Origin: Chloroflexota bacterium
Lineage (GTDB): Bacteria > Chloroflexota > Limnocylindria > Limnocylindrales > CSP1-4
Direction: 5' to 3'
Length of the DNA: 41,263 bases
NCBI GenBank assembly: GCA_012026785.1
Contig: VEOW01000236.1
Coordinates: 1 to 41,263, forward strand
Positions 1 through 8,002 of the stretch are shown in pieces; position 1 is the first letter of the stretch, and every line of letters starts with the position of its first letter. A program made the position numbers and the translations under genes. The notes under the pieces were generated by a model, which had not been told where the DNA came from, made no database searches, and saw nothing but the letters and a program-made list of their open reading frames with translations.

Positions 1-1
1 C

Positions 2-634
2 GCCGAGCAGCCTGTCGACGCGCCGGACCAGCACCGCGGGGGGCGCGCTTTCACGATCGGCTGGCTGACGCTCACGACCGCGCTCAACGTCCTGTTCATC
101 ATCTACCCGGGCGCCGTGGGTCTCGGCGACCTTGCGCGCCTCGAAGCCGAGGCGCGGGCGCAGGGCCCGCTGGTCGTCGAGGTCACCGGCCGCCAGTGGG
201 GCTGGAGCTACCGCTATCCGGCGTACGGGATCCAGGCGGCCGCCGAGCTCGCGCTCCCGGTGGGTGTTGCGGCGGAGCTCAGGCTCACGTCGGCCGATGT
301 CATTCACTCGTTCTGGGTCCCGGCGTTCGGGCTCAAGAAGGACGTCGTCCCGGGCCAGACGATGGTTCTGACGATCACGCCGACCACGATCGCCTCGACC
401 GAGCTCGATCCTCGCGTTCGGGCCCAGTGTGCCGAGCTCTGCGGCATCGGCCACGCCGAGATGCGGTCGGTCGTCCGAATCCTGTCGGAGGCCGACTTCG
501 CGGCCTGGGTGGCGGACCAGCAAACCCCCGGCGAGACGATGGGCCCGATGCCGGGCATGTCGACGGAGCCCGGCATGTCGATGGAGCCGGGCATGTCGAT
601 GGGCCCGATGCCGGGGATGAGCATGGCGCCCTAA
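2..634 (+). CDS. coxB: Cytochrome c oxidase subunit II, 5' end outside window
   Basis: The reading frame is open from the first base of the window, so the start codon lies upstream; an in-frame GTG at 116 is internal. The visible part holds the second transmembrane segment (about 20 residues near bases 50-120) followed by the periplasmic CuA cupredoxin domain. CuA ligands are clear: the His of VIHSFWVP and the C-x3-C-x3-H-x2-M cluster CAELCGIGHAEM (bases 427-465). The protein accepts electrons from cytochrome c or a cupredoxin and passes them to subunit I. The last 30 or so residues are an unusual methionine-rich tail made of GMSxEP-like units, absent from textbook CoxB. It is followed by the rest of a cox operon on the same strand. 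Confidence 0.96.
   Translation, partial: AEQPVDAPDQHRGGRAFTIGWLTLTTALNVLFIIYPGAVGLGDLARLEAEARAQGPLVVEVTGRQWGWSYRYPAYGIQAAAELALPVGVAAELRLTSADVIHSFWVPAFGLKKDVVPGQTMVLTITPTTIASTELDPRVRAQCAELCGIGHAEMRSVVRILSEADFAAWVADQQTPGETMGPMPGMSTEPGMSMEPGMSMGPMPGMSMAP
554..607 (+). repeat. Three 18-bp tandem repeats encoding the Met-rich CoxB tail
   Basis: Copies beginning GGCATGTCG at 554, 572 and 590 keep an 18-bp period, so each encodes a six-residue GMSxEP-type unit. This is in-frame tandem duplication inside coxB. Met-rich tails of this kind are typical of extracytoplasmic copper-binding segments (inference). Confidence 0.85.
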
Positions 635-682
635 CCGATGAGCGCCTAACCATCTGGATCGATCGAACGACAGGAGGTCTTC

Positions 683-829
683 GTGACGCACCGAACTCGC
701 CTCGCCGCCCTCGCCGCGCTCCTCGTGGTCGTCGCGGCCTGCACCCAGCCGGCCGCCACGACGCCCCCGACGACCTCGCCGACCATGCCTCCGATGTCGA
801 TGGCGCCAGGCGAGACGATGGCGCCGTGA
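683..829 (+). CDS. Small methionine-rich lipoprotein (48 aa)
   Basis: Short gene between coxB and coxA. It starts with GTG at 683, preceded by a strong AGGAGGT ribosome-binding site at 673-679. The N-terminus is a signal sequence (THRTR then a Leu/Ala/Val stretch) ending in a lipobox VVAAC, so the mature protein would be lipid-anchored outside the membrane. The mature part is only about 28 residues, rich in Pro, Thr and Met, ending PPMSMAPGETMAP. That ending resembles the CoxB tail (PGETMGPMPGMS), suggesting a shared copper-binding role or duplication of the tail. I do not know a named family. Position inside the cox operon points to CuA/CuB copper delivery or oxidase assembly (inference). 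Confidence 0.75.
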   Translation: MTHRTRLAALAALLVVVAACTQPAATTPPTTSPTMPPMSMAPGETMAP

Positions 830-866
830 TCGCCCCGATCGGTCGCGACGAGATCATGAGGCCGAG

Positions 867-2744
867 ATGGCCGTGACGAGCTCCGAGCTGACGAGAGCCC
901 GGGTCGCGTGGTTGGCTCTGCTCGGACCGCTGGTGCGGGCGCTCCTGTGGGGCCTTGCCGGGTACGGCCTCGGCTCCCTCGCGACCGCGGTTCTCCTGGG
1001 CGAGAGCCCGACCGGCGAGCGCGCGATCACGATCGGCTACCTCGCGGGCGTCGGCGGCTGGGTGCTCGGTGGCGGCGCCTGGGAGGCCTGGGTCCGGCCG
1101 TGGTTCGGGGGACCCTCGACGTGGGACGAAGGGGCAGGAGTCGCGCGCTACCTGCGCTTCAGCACCGATCACAAGGTCATCGGCATCCAGTACCTGTGGG
1201 CGGCCGCGGCCGCCTTCCTCGTCGCCGGGCTGCTGGCGATGGCCATCCGACTCGAGCTGTTCACGCCGGCCGTCGACGTGTTCGGAACGGCCCAGGACTA
1301 CAACTCGTTCGTCGGCGTACATGGGGCGTTGATGATCTTCGCCGTGGCGGTCGTCGCGATCGTCGGTGGCTTCGGGAACTACTTCGTGCCGCTCCTGCTC
1401 GGCGCCGAGGACATGACCTTTCCGTCGCTGAACGGGGTGAGCTGGTGGTTCGTCCTGCCCGGCGTCGCAGCGTTGCTCGCCAGCCCCCTCCTGGGCGGCT
1501 TCCAGACCGGCTGGACCGGGTATGCGCCGCTTGCCGCCGCCAGCCCGCCCGGCCAAACGCTCTACTACCTGGGGATCCTGACGCTCGGATTCTCGTCGCT
1601 GCTGACCGCGATCAATGTCATCGCGACGACCGTCTACCTGCGTGCCCCCGGCCTCACCTGGGGTCGCCTGCCGATGTTCAGCTGGGCGATGCTGTTCACG
1701 GCCCTGCTCAGCCTGATGTGGCTGCCGGTGGTGACGGTGGCGATGCTCCTGGGCCTGCTCGATCGACTGGTGCCGACCGACTTCTTCGGCGCCACTGGGT
1801 TGCCGCAGCTGTGGCAGGACCTGTTCTGGCTGTTCGGCCACCCCGAGGTCTACATCATCATGCTCGCGGCCTGGGGGATCTGGCTCGAGGTCATCCCCGT
1901 CTTCGCCCGCAAGACGCTGTTCGGCTACCGCTGGGCGCTGGCCGGCTTCCTCGGCATCACGTTCCTCTCCAGCGCCGTGTGGGTCCACCACATGTTCGCG
2001 ACGGTGGGCGAGGTTCGACTCCTGCCGTTCATGACGACGACCGAGCTGATCTCGATCCCGACCGGCTTCATGTACCTCGTCGCGATCGGGACGCTGTGGC
2101 AGGGCCGGATCCGGCTGGCGGCGCCGATGCTGTTCGTCCTGTTCAGCATGCTCAACTTCCTCGTCGGCGGAGCGACCGGGATCTTCCTCGCCGATGTGCC
2201 GTCCGATCTCCAGCTGACCGACACGTTCTTCGTCGTCGGCCACTTCCACTACACGATCGTGGGCGGGATGATCTTCGCCTGGCTGGCCGGGCTCCACTAC
2301 TGGTTCCCGAAGTTCTCGGGGCGGATGTACAGCGAGCGTTGGGCCTCGATCAGCGCCTGGTGGCTGCTCGTGGCGTTCAACCTGACGTTCCTGCCGATGT
2401 TCCTGAGCGGGATCGAGGGCATGAACCGGCGGGTGGCCAGCTACCTGCCCTACCTGCAGGACTTCAACACGCTGACCTCGATTGGCGGGTTCCTGTTCGG
2501 GATTGGCTTCCTGATCCCGCTCGTCAACCTCGCCTGGTCGTGGCGGTTCGGTGCGCGCGCCGCGGCCGATCCCTGGGCCGGCAAGACCCTCGAGTGGCGG
2601 ACCTCATCTCCGCCGCCCCGCGAGAACTTCGATGCCGAGCCGGTCGTGACCGCCGACTTCTACGGCTACGGGCGCGTGGAACCCGAGGCGCCGCTGTTCG
2701 GCCGGTCGATCGAGCCCGAGCCGGCCGAGGGGAGCGGGACGTGA
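867..2744 (+). CDS. coxA: Cytochrome c oxidase subunit I, A1 type
   Basis: A 625-residue haem-copper oxidase catalytic subunit that reduces O2 to water and pumps protons. Visible landmarks: FSTDHKVIGIQYLW at the start of the core; VGVHGALMIF with the low-spin haem His near residue 151; GHPEVYI near 324, carrying the CuB His, the cross-linked Tyr and the Glu that defines the A1 (D-channel) subclass; the CuB His pair WVHHMF near 374; and GHFHYTIVGG near 459 with the remaining haem ligands. An N-terminal extension of about 95 residues with two extra hydrophobic segments precedes the core. The gene overlaps coxC by four bases (GTGA), so the two are translationally coupled. Confidence 0.97.
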   Translation: MAVTSSELTRARVAWLALLGPLVRALLWGLAGYGLGSLATAVLLGESPTGERAITIGYLAGVGGWVLGGGAWEAWVRPWFGGPSTWDEGAGVARYLRFSTDHKVIGIQYLWAAAAAFLVAGLLAMAIRLELFTPAVDVFGTAQDYNSFVGVHGALMIFAVAVVAIVGGFGNYFVPLLLGAEDMTFPSLNGVSWWFVLPGVAALLASPLLGGFQTGWTGYAPLAAASPPGQTLYYLGILTLGFSSLLTAINVIATTVYLRAPGLTWGRLPMFSWAMLFTALLSLMWLPVVTVAMLLGLLDRLVPTDFFGATGLPQLWQDLFWLFGHPEVYIIMLAAWGIWLEVIPVFARKTLFGYRWALAGFLGITFLSSAVWVHHMFATVGEVRLLPFMTTTELISIPTGFMYLVAIGTLWQGRIRLAAPMLFVLFSMLNFLVGGATGIFLADVPSDLQLTDTFFVVGHFHYTIVGGMIFAWLAGLHYWFPKFSGRMYSERWASISAWWLLVAFNLTFLPMFLSGIEGMNRRVASYLPYLQDFNTLTSIGGFLFGIGFLIPLVNLAWSWRFGARAAADPWAGKTLEWRTSSPPPRENFDAEPVVTADFYGYGRVEPEAPLFGRSIEPEPAEGSGT

Positions 2745-3334
2745 GTGCGACTGGCGCGCAGCGGTCCGTCCCGAGCGCGGTGTCCGCAGCAGCCCTCCCG
2801 CCACTCGATGCCCGGCGCCTCCGGATGTACCGCGGCGGTTTCTGGCTGGTCATTCTGGCCGAGTCGATTGGCTTCCTGACCCTGTTCTCGGTCCGCTTCC
2901 TCGTCGCCGGGACCGGCCATCCGGCGGAGCTCAACCTCCCGCTCGGAACCCTGATCACGCTCGTCTTCGCGGCGAGCGCGGTCGCTGCTGCCGGTGGCCT
3001 GCGCGCGATCGCGGCGAACGATGCGCGGGCGATGATCGGCCGGCTGAGAACGGCGCTCGAGCTCGGCCTCGTCGCGCTCATACTCGTCGTCGCCGACTGG
3101 GCGAGCTCGAGCCTCGCGCCCGCCAGCCGCTTCGGGGGCGCCTACCTCGCGACCACGCTCTTCCACGCGATCCACATCGTCGTGGGGCTCCTGTTCCTCG
3201 CCGCCATCTGGTCGTCCGGACGGCGGGGCCGCTTCAGCGCGGAGAACCACTGGCTCGTCGAGGCCGGCGTCCGCTTCTGGCTGTTCGTCGCGGCCGCGTG
3301 GTTCGCGCTCTACGTGGTGTTCTTCTGGCTGTGA
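2741..3334 (+). CDS. coxC: Cytochrome c oxidase subunit III
   Basis: A 197-residue membrane protein of the CoxC/CyoC family, which stabilises the oxidase core. Start is GTG at 2741, overlapping the coxA stop (GTGA). The N-terminal 20 residues are polar, then five hydrophobic segments follow: FWLVILAESIGFLTLF, a Leu/Val/Ala segment near 60-80, a segment near 105-120, HAIHIVVGLLFLAAIW, and a C-terminal RFWLFVAAAWFALYVVFFW. The conserved late His-x-x-His (HAIHI) and the GVRFW-like helix are typical of subunit III. It has the length of the five-helix form seen in many oxidases lacking the first two helices. Confidence 0.92.
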   Translation: MSATGAQRSVPSAVSAAALPPLDARRLRMYRGGFWLVILAESIGFLTLFSVRFLVAGTGHPAELNLPLGTLITLVFAASAVAAAGGLRAIAANDARAMIGRLRTALELGLVALILVVADWASSSLAPASRFGGAYLATTLFHAIHIVVGLLFLAAIWSSGRRGRFSAENHWLVEAGVRFWLFVAAAWFALYVVFFWL

Positions 3335-3359
3335 GCCTGCGACGGATCCGAAGGAGGCG

Positions 3360-3569
3360 ATGACCGTGCTCGAGGTTCCGACCCCCGACCTGCCGGTCGC
3401 CTGGTGGGTCTTCTGGCTGGTCGTCATGACGGTCGGCGTCTTTGCGGCCCTGGTCTGGTGGCTCATCCGAGCCGCCGTGCGCGAGGACCGCGCGCCGCGC
3501 TCGGATGACGAGCACGGGCGTCACGAGGAGCCCCGCCTCGAACAGGGTCCGAACGGGACGAAGCGGTGA
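3360..3569 (+). CDS. Small single-pass membrane protein of the cox operon
   Basis: A 69-residue protein with a good ribosome-binding site (GGAGG at about 3353). It has one transmembrane helix (residues about 13-37, rich in Trp and Val) and a charged, Glu/Arg-rich cytoplasmic tail. Position directly after coxC suggests a subunit IV-like accessory of the oxidase, but there is no diagnostic motif. It overlaps the next gene by four bases (GTGA at 3566), so it is coupled to it. Confidence 0.8.
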   Translation: MTVLEVPTPDLPVAWWVFWLVVMTVGVFAALVWWLIRAAVREDRAPRSDDEHGRHEEPRLEQGPNGTKR

Positions 3570-4111
3570 GTGTCCCGTTGCCGCCCGATCCGCTGGCCGG
3601 CAGGGCGGGCGGCTCCACCCGCCGGCCGCGGCCTCTAAGGCTCGTTCGCGCCGCCGCGGGCTTGGTCGCGATCGTGCTCGTCACCACGGCGTGCACTGGA
3701 TCCTCGACGCCCTCGCAGACCGCCGGGGCGGGTGGGGGCGCGTCGCCGGCCGCGTCCGGGGCCATGACGGTCTATGCGCCTGGCGGCACGTACACGAGCG
3801 TCGCGCCCGGCCGGCTGGCCGAGATGCTCACCGGCAAGGACTTCATCCTGGTCAACGTGCACGTTCCCTACGAGGGCGAAATCGATGGTACCGACGCGTT
3901 CATCCCGTTCGATCAGATTGCGGCCCGTCGCTCGGAGCTGCCGGGTGGGCCCGGCGCCAGGATCGTTCTCTACTGCCGCAGCGGCGCGATGAGCACGGAG
4001 GCGGCGCGCACCCTCGTCGACCTCGGCTACACGGCTGTGCTGGAACTCGACGGCGGGATGATTGCCTGGGCGGAGGCCGGCTTCGCGATCGTCCGACAGC
4101 CGCGAGGCTGA
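3566..4111 (+). CDS. Rhodanese-domain lipoprotein
   Basis: A 181-residue exported protein. Start is GTG at 3566, overlapping the upstream stop. The N-terminus has an Arg-rich region, a hydrophobic stretch and a lipobox VTTAC (Cys near residue 48), followed by a Ser/Gly/Ala-rich linker. Residues about 75-178 form a rhodanese-like domain: FILVNVHVPYEGEIDGT at the start, and the active-site loop YCRSGAMSTEAA with the catalytic Cys. It may transfer sulfane sulfur or handle thiols/metal outside the cell. As the last gene of the cox operon it may support oxidase copper-centre assembly (inference). Confidence 0.9.
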   Translation: MSVPLPPDPLAGRAGGSTRRPRPLRLVRAAAGLVAIVLVTTACTGSSTPSQTAGAGGGASPAASGAMTVYAPGGTYTSVAPGRLAEMLTGKDFILVNVHVPYEGEIDGTDAFIPFDQIAARRSELPGGPGARIVLYCRSGAMSTEAARTLVDLGYTAVLELDGGMIAWAEAGFAIVRQPRG

Positions 4112-4248
4112 GCGAGCAGTGGGGTCGAGCGCCCTGCCGTGCCGGGGACGGCGCTCGCGCCGAGGGGCCCGGCCGGAGGACTAGCCTCGAGGTCGGCGCC
4201 GAACGGCACCGGCGCACCCCGGGCGGATCTCGGGACGGTGAACGTGTT

Positions 4249-4292
4249 CTGACCGGCGATCCAGCTCGTCTTCACTACCCGCTCAGCTATGC
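4249..4292 (+). promoter_or_regulatory. CTCA-N7 11-bp repeat array, weak copy (HMA gene)
   Basis: Four units at 4249 (CTGA), 4260 (TCCA), 4271 (TTCA) and 4282 (CTCA) keep the 11-bp period of the stronger arrays elsewhere in this window and point toward the downstream gene. Only the last two units match well, so this is the least certain of the ten arrays. It overlaps the proposed ATG at 4289, which makes ATG 4310 worth considering as the true start. Confidence 0.4.
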
Positions 4293-4567
4293 GCGCGATC
4301 GTCACTCGCATGGGAGCAGTCGACGGGCCAATCCAGGCGGCGCCCGCGGGCAGGGTCTGGCTCCCGGTCGGCGGCGCCTCGTGCTGTCGCGGGACGCACG
4401 GCCTGGAGCGCGATCTTCGGCGCCTCGGCGGCGTTCTCGAGGCGAGCTTCAATCCGGCCAGCGGGATTGCCTACGTCGTCTACGACCCCGCCGTGACCGA
4501 CCCCAACCGGCTCTCAGCGACGATGCGTGCGGCTGGGCACGTAACGGGGACACCGATCGGAACATAG
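4289..4567 (+). CDS. HMA-fold-like small protein with altered metal motif
   Basis: A 92-residue soluble protein whose second half reads like a heavy-metal-associated (MerP/CopZ) fold. It has a beta strand LPVGG, a loop SCC where GMxCxxC is usual, a helix GLERDLRRLGG, a strand ASFNPASGIAYVVYDP, then NRLSATMRAAGH. The CxxC is replaced by adjacent cysteines (CC), so metal or thiol chemistry would be non-standard. Start is uncertain: ATG 4289 overlaps a repeat array and has no clear ribosome-binding site; ATG 4310 is an alternative. A cysteine-free relative sits at 12547 and a canonical CxxC one at 32048. Confidence 0.65.
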   Translation: MRAIVTRMGAVDGPIQAAPAGRVWLPVGGASCCRGTHGLERDLRRLGGVLEASFNPASGIAYVVYDPAVTDPNRLSATMRAAGHVTGTPIGT

Positions 4568-4631
4568 GCATCGAGATCGGACGAGGCGGGCGAGCGCCCA
4601 CGAGTTCGTCATCCGCGAAGGGGCCCGCTCG

Positions 4632-5480
4632 TTACGAGGTGGTCGTGGTCGGCTCGGGGGCCAGCACGGCGAGGGCGACATCCGGCCCGAGGCCGCCGAA
4701 GCGGCGGAGCGAGACGAGCCCCGACCAGCTCCGCGCCTCGCGCTCCGGAACGAGGCGGACGCCGAAGAACCGCCACAGCCGTCGAAGCGTCCACGCGCGC
4801 GGCCCACGGCCGTCGAGCTCGAAGAAGAGGACGAGCCGTCCCCCGGGTCGAACGCGAGCCATGGCCGCCTCGACGACGCCGACCGGCTCGGGCAGGTGCT
4901 CGAGCGCCCAGGCCGACACGACGAGATCGAACGGGCCCTCGGGGAGGGGATCGGCGCGCAGGTCGAGTTGCTCGAACGTGACGCCCGGCACCCGGTCGAA
5001 CTTGGTCCGGGCTCGGGCGAGCATGGCGGGCGAGAGATCGACGCCGGTGTAGGTGCCGAAGCTGACGTCGAGCGCGAGAAGTCGTTCGAGGACGGCCGCC
5101 GTCCCGCAGCCAAGGTCCAGAACGTCGCCGCCGGGCGGCAGGGCCGCGGCGAACTCGCCCTCGAACGCTCTGAGCGGGTCACGGTAGAGCCACAACCGCC
5201 AGATCGGGCTCAGCAGGTCGTAGACCGGCGCGACCGCTCGGTAGAGCGACTCGGGCTGAATGGGGACGCGAACGAGGAGGGTCAGCCCGAGCAAGGCTTC
5301 GGCGCCGGGCAACAGCTGGTCGGAGATCCCCGCCCGCCGCTTCGTGCGGCCCGTCGGTCGGCCTGCCAACGTCCGACCGGCGATCCGTCTCAGCCCGTCG
5401 GCCAAGAGGACGCCGCCCGCGACACGGGCGAGCCACGTCTGGTCGCGCGCCACCGGACGACGTTCCGCGGTCGGCGTCAC
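4632..5480 (-). CDS. Class I SAM-dependent methyltransferase (UbiE-like)
   Basis: A 282-residue protein starting with GTG, overlapping the upstream gene's stop by four bases (GTGA). Residues about 85-105 (YRAVAPVYDLLSPIWRLWLY) resemble the region before the Rossmann core in UbiE-type quinone methyltransferases. SAM motif I is VLDLGCGTAAVLERL near residue 120, followed by an acidic loop VDLS, FEQLDLRADPLP and the motif VVSAWALEHLPEP. The roughly 80-residue N-terminus is basic with a hydrophobic stretch. It is last in an operon with a geranylgeranyl-reductase-type flavoprotein, so methylation of a quinone or isoprenoid lipid is plausible (inference). The substrate cannot be read from the sequence. 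Confidence 0.88.
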   Translation of the reverse strand: MTPTAERRPVARDQTWLARVAGGVLLADGLRRIAGRTLAGRPTGRTKRRAGISDQLLPGAEALLGLTLLVRVPIQPESLYRAVAPVYDLLSPIWRLWLYRDPLRAFEGEFAAALPPGGDVLDLGCGTAAVLERLLALDVSFGTYTGVDLSPAMLARARTKFDRVPGVTFEQLDLRADPLPEGPFDLVVSAWALEHLPEPVGVVEAAMARVRPGGRLVLFFELDGRGPRAWTLRRLWRFFGVRLVPEREARSWSGLVSLRRFGGLGPDVALAVLAPEPTTTTS

Positions 5481-5761
5481 GAGCGCGGCTGCGCCGGTCG
5501 CCGCCGGCCGCGGGAGTGTCCGCCGTCCAGGCGCCAGATCTCGGACGGGATCTCCATGCGCCGCTGAAGTCGAACGTACAGCTCGTTGAGGTAGGCGACC
5601 TCCTCGTCCGCCCGCCGATGCCGCTCGCTACCGGGCGGCGACGTCCGGCGCACGGTCGCCGCGGCCCGCATCCGCGTCGCGAGGAGCTGTAACGCGGCGG
5701 CCAACCGCTGGACCGCGGGCGGGGCCGGCGACTGATCGGGCGAGAGGCGGCGGTTGTTCAC
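5477..5761 (-). CDS. Hypothetical small basic protein
   Basis: A 94-residue protein; start is GTG at 5761, chosen because it overlaps the upstream flavoprotein stop (GTGA) and the downstream gene begins in the same way at its end. Sequence is Arg-rich with a helical middle (AVQRLAAALQLLATRMRAA) and a second helix DEEVAYLNELYVRLQRRME. No signal peptide, no membrane segment, no recognised domain. Tight coupling on both sides implies co-production with the reductase and methyltransferase. Confidence 0.6.
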   Translation of the reverse strand: MNNRRLSPDQSPAPPAVQRLAAALQLLATRMRAAATVRRTSPPGSERHRRADEEVAYLNELYVRLQRRMEIPSEIWRLDGGHSRGRRRPAQPRS

Positions 5762-7032
5762 GCGGCCAATTGGACTTCGCGACGCTGAAACGGTGATGAG
5801 CCAGACCCGCAAGCGAGCTGAGACCCGGGCCCGGCGTGGCACGTGACCACGGCGTCCGCATTGGGCAGCTGGTGGGGGCACGGCGGAGCGCAGGCCGCGC
5901 CGTCCGGCGGATCGTGGTCGATCCCGCAGGTGCAGGCGAGCTCGCAGTGGGCGTCGACGGCGAACGGGGGCCGCCGCCCGGCGATCACGTCGATCGCGAC
6001 CTCGCGCACCCCCCGGCTCAGGCGGATCGTTCCCAGCGCGAGCGTCATCGACGGTTCGGCCGCGCGCGCCGCGAGTTCGAGCCGGCGGAGGGCGGGGCCG
6101 AGGAGCGTGCGCAGGCGGCGATCGTACGGGCGAAGGTCCGTCGCCCGGCCGGCCTCCAGCTCGACGATCGCGTCGGAGGCGGCGACGGCCGAGATGATCG
6201 CGTACGCGATCCCCTCGCCGAACAGGGGATCGGCCGTCGCGGCGGCGTCGCCGGCGAGGACCACGCGCGACGAGGCGAGGGGCCCGGCGCGCAGGCCCTG
6301 CGGGATCCAGTGGCCCGCGATCCGGCCGTCCGTGAGGTCGAGGCCGAGGCCGCGGGCGAACCGGTCGAGGGCCGCCCTGAGCACTCGCGGATCGGTCTCA
6401 CGGTAGGAGCCGGCCCCGACGTTCGCGTGATCGCCCTTCGGGAAGTACCAGGCATAGCCGCCCCGAACCCCGAACGACAGGATGGCGGTGTCGACCGGCG
6501 GCGCGGTGCCGAGGGGCAGATCGACCTCGAGCGCCAGGGCATGGCGGGCCGCCGGGCCTCCGAGCCCGAGCCGCCGGGCGATTCCGCTCGAGTCGCCGTC
6601 CGCGGCGACGACGAGGTCCGCTCGCAGGCGCCCCCGCCGGGTCGTCAGCGTGACGCCCGAGGCATCCTCCGCGACGCCGTCGCCGCGCTCGCCGTCGCGA
6701 ACCTCGGCCCCCGCGTTTGCCGCGGCCTCGGTCAGGGCAAGGTCGAAGCGGGCTCGCTCGACCATCGCGATCTCCGCTTGCGGCTCGTCGAGCCGGAGGG
6801 CGGGGAGGAGCCCGCCCCGCAGCTCGAGCCTGTGGACGCGACGCTCGACGGTCTCGAGTGCTCGGAGCGGAACGAGTCGCTGGGCCTTGGGCGTCAGCCC
6901 GCCGCCGCAGAGCTTGGGGCGCGGCAGGCGACGCGCCTCAAGCAACGTCACCCGCGCGCCGCGGCCCGCGAGGCGCCGGGCGGCGGTGGCGCCCGCGGGC
7001 CCGGCCCCGACGACGACGATCGAGAGAGTCAT
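5758..7032 (-). CDS. Geranylgeranyl reductase-family FAD oxidoreductase
   Basis: A 424-residue flavoprotein. It has an N-terminal FAD Rossmann motif IVVVGAGPAGATAARRLA, a family-typical segment PRPKLCGGGLTPKAQR near residue 45, and the second FAD-contact motif VVLAGDAAATADPLFGEGI near 280. The family reduces isoprenoid chains of chlorophyll, archaeal lipids or menaquinone. Context with a UbiE-like methyltransferase and nuoB suggests quinone tail saturation (inference). Start ATG 7032 has AAGGA nine bases upstream; ATG 7041 is only two bases from it. The last 55 residues are an added tail with seven cysteines and several histidines (HCELACTC, CAPPCPH), unusual for the family and possibly metal-binding. 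A repeat array lies upstream at 7097-7140. Confidence 0.88.
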   Translation of the reverse strand: MTLSIVVVGAGPAGATAARRLAGRGARVTLLEARRLPRPKLCGGGLTPKAQRLVPLRALETVERRVHRLELRGGLLPALRLDEPQAEIAMVERARFDLALTEAAANAGAEVRDGERGDGVAEDASGVTLTTRRGRLRADLVVAADGDSSGIARRLGLGGPAARHALALEVDLPLGTAPPVDTAILSFGVRGGYAWYFPKGDHANVGAGSYRETDPRVLRAALDRFARGLGLDLTDGRIAGHWIPQGLRAGPLASSRVVLAGDAAATADPLFGEGIAYAIISAVAASDAIVELEAGRATDLRPYDRRLRTLLGPALRRLELAARAAEPSMTLALGTIRLSRGVREVAIDVIAGRRPPFAVDAHCELACTCGIDHDPPDGAACAPPCPHQLPNADAVVTCHAGPGSQLACGSGSSPFQRREVQLAA

Positions 7033-7096
7033 TGTGTTCATTCCTTCGGCGGGCTCGGCCAGTGCGGCTGGCTGCCCGCCACCCATAGCCTGGTCG

Positions 7097-7140
7097 GGCT
7101 GGGTGAACCGGCCCTGAGCCGAGCGTGAGCCAGACGTGAG
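7097..7140 (-). promoter_or_regulatory. CTCA-N7 11-bp repeat array upstream of the reductase operon
   Basis: On the minus strand four units occur at exact 11-bp spacing: CTCA at 7140, 7129 and 7118, TTCA at 7107. They point to the reductase gene, 65 bases downstream. A possible -10 element (TATGGG, minus strand, 7087-7082) follows the last unit. The layout resembles a PhoB/OmpR-type activator site replacing the -35 box. Confidence 0.7.
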
Positions 7141-7190
7141 AACGGCGGCCTCGGGCGGCGGCCCTCCGGTATCGTGGCCACCGAACTCGC

Positions 7191-7943
7191 TCAGATTCCG
7201 GCAGGCACCGTCGGTCCGATCGCCCGCTCCGGCCAGTGTCCGCGACGGTCCTTGATCAGCTGCTGGAGCTTCATCATCCCGTAGATGAGGCCCTCGGGGC
7301 GTGGCGGACAGCCCGGGACGTAGACGTCGACGGGCATGATCCGATCGATCCCTTGGATCGTCGAATAGCTCCGCTTGTAGCGGCCGCCGGAGCAGGTGCA
7401 GTCGCCCATCGCGACGCTCCACTTGGGCTCCGGCATCTGCTCCCAGAGCCGGACGAGTGGGCCGGCCATCTTGGTGGTCAGCGTGCCGGCCACGATCAGC
7501 ACGTCCGCCTGGCGCGGGCTGGCACGGAACGGGAACATCCCGAAGCGGTCCATGTCGTTGCAGCTGCAAGCCGCCGACATCATCTCGATCGCGCAGCAGG
7601 CGAGGCCGGACAGGAGCGGCCACAGGCTGTTGGCCCGCAGCAGGTCGAGGACGTAGTCGGCCTTCGTCGGGATGAGCTCGAGGGCCCCCGACCAGCGGGC
7701 ATCGTCGCGTCGACCCGCGCCGGACGCCTCGAACTCACGCAGGTGGGTCGCCTCCGGGGCGCGACTTCCGGTGTAGGCGGCGGGGTCGGTCGAAGTCCAG
7801 AGCGTGTTCGGAACGACGATCGGATCGACGAGGGCCTCGCGGCTGCGGGCGGCCACGGGACGGTCCGGCACGCGGGTCTCCGGTCGGCCACCGCGATCGT
7901 GCTGGGCAGCCGTGGACGCGTGGCGATGATGCTCCATCGACAT
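7191..7943 (-). CDS. nuoB: NADH-quinone oxidoreductase subunit B
   Basis: A 250-residue Complex I subunit that binds the terminal [4Fe-4S] cluster N2 next to the quinone site. Ligands are visible: the tandem cysteines in [10 protein letters not shown] near residue 115, Cys in [15 protein letters not shown], and [15 protein letters not shown]. The conserved [29 protein letters not shown] block (several parts exact) confirms the family. The N-terminus is extended by about 85 polar residues relative to usual NuoB. It is isolated: neighbouring nuoA and nuoC are not in the window, and only nuoL appears, 12 kb away. An 18-bp element shared with nuoL lies at 7965-7982. Confidence 0.95.
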   Translation of the reverse strand: MSMEHHRHASTAAQHDRGGRPETRVPDRPVAARSREALVDPIVVPNTLWTSTDPAAYTGSRAPEATHLREFEASGAGRRDDARWSGALELIPTKADYVLDLLRANSLWPLLSGLACCAIEMMSAACSCNDMDRFGMFPFRASPRQADVLIVAGTLTTKMAGPLVRLWEQMPEPKWSVAMGDCTCSGGRYKRSYSTIQGIDRIMPVDVYVPGCPPRPEGLIYGMMKLQQLIKDRRGHWPERAIGPTVPAGI

Positions 7944-7964
7944 GAGGACCTCCGCACGGGAATG

Positions 7965-7982
7965 CTACTACAGGCGCGTAGT
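7965..7982 (-). promoter_or_regulatory. Element shared by nuoB and nuoL upstream regions
   Basis: The plus-strand sequence fits CTACTACAnnCnCnTAGT, as does 22015-22032 in front of nuoL, without gaps. Inside it is an inverted repeat ACTAC-N6-GTAGT (7967-7982). It is 22 bases from the nuoB start. It could be a repressor operator (BlaI/CopY-like spacing) or a core promoter with the -10 box in the minus sense; the sequence alone does not decide. Confidence 0.55.
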
Positions 7983-8002
7983 CGAGACGATGCGAGTGAG
8001 GT

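Noticed and set aside
375-2297. Long minus-strand open frame opposite coxA
   Set aside because: It is complementary to a clear oxidase gene and its product is Arg/Glu/Asp/His-rich with no domain, as expected of an antisense shadow in GC-rich DNA.
5758-7623. A nuoB-flavoprotein fusion in one open frame
   Set aside because: The extended frame upstream of 7041 is out of frame with nuoB (a shadow), and the flavoprotein has its own ribosome-binding site and FAD motif right after ATG 7032.
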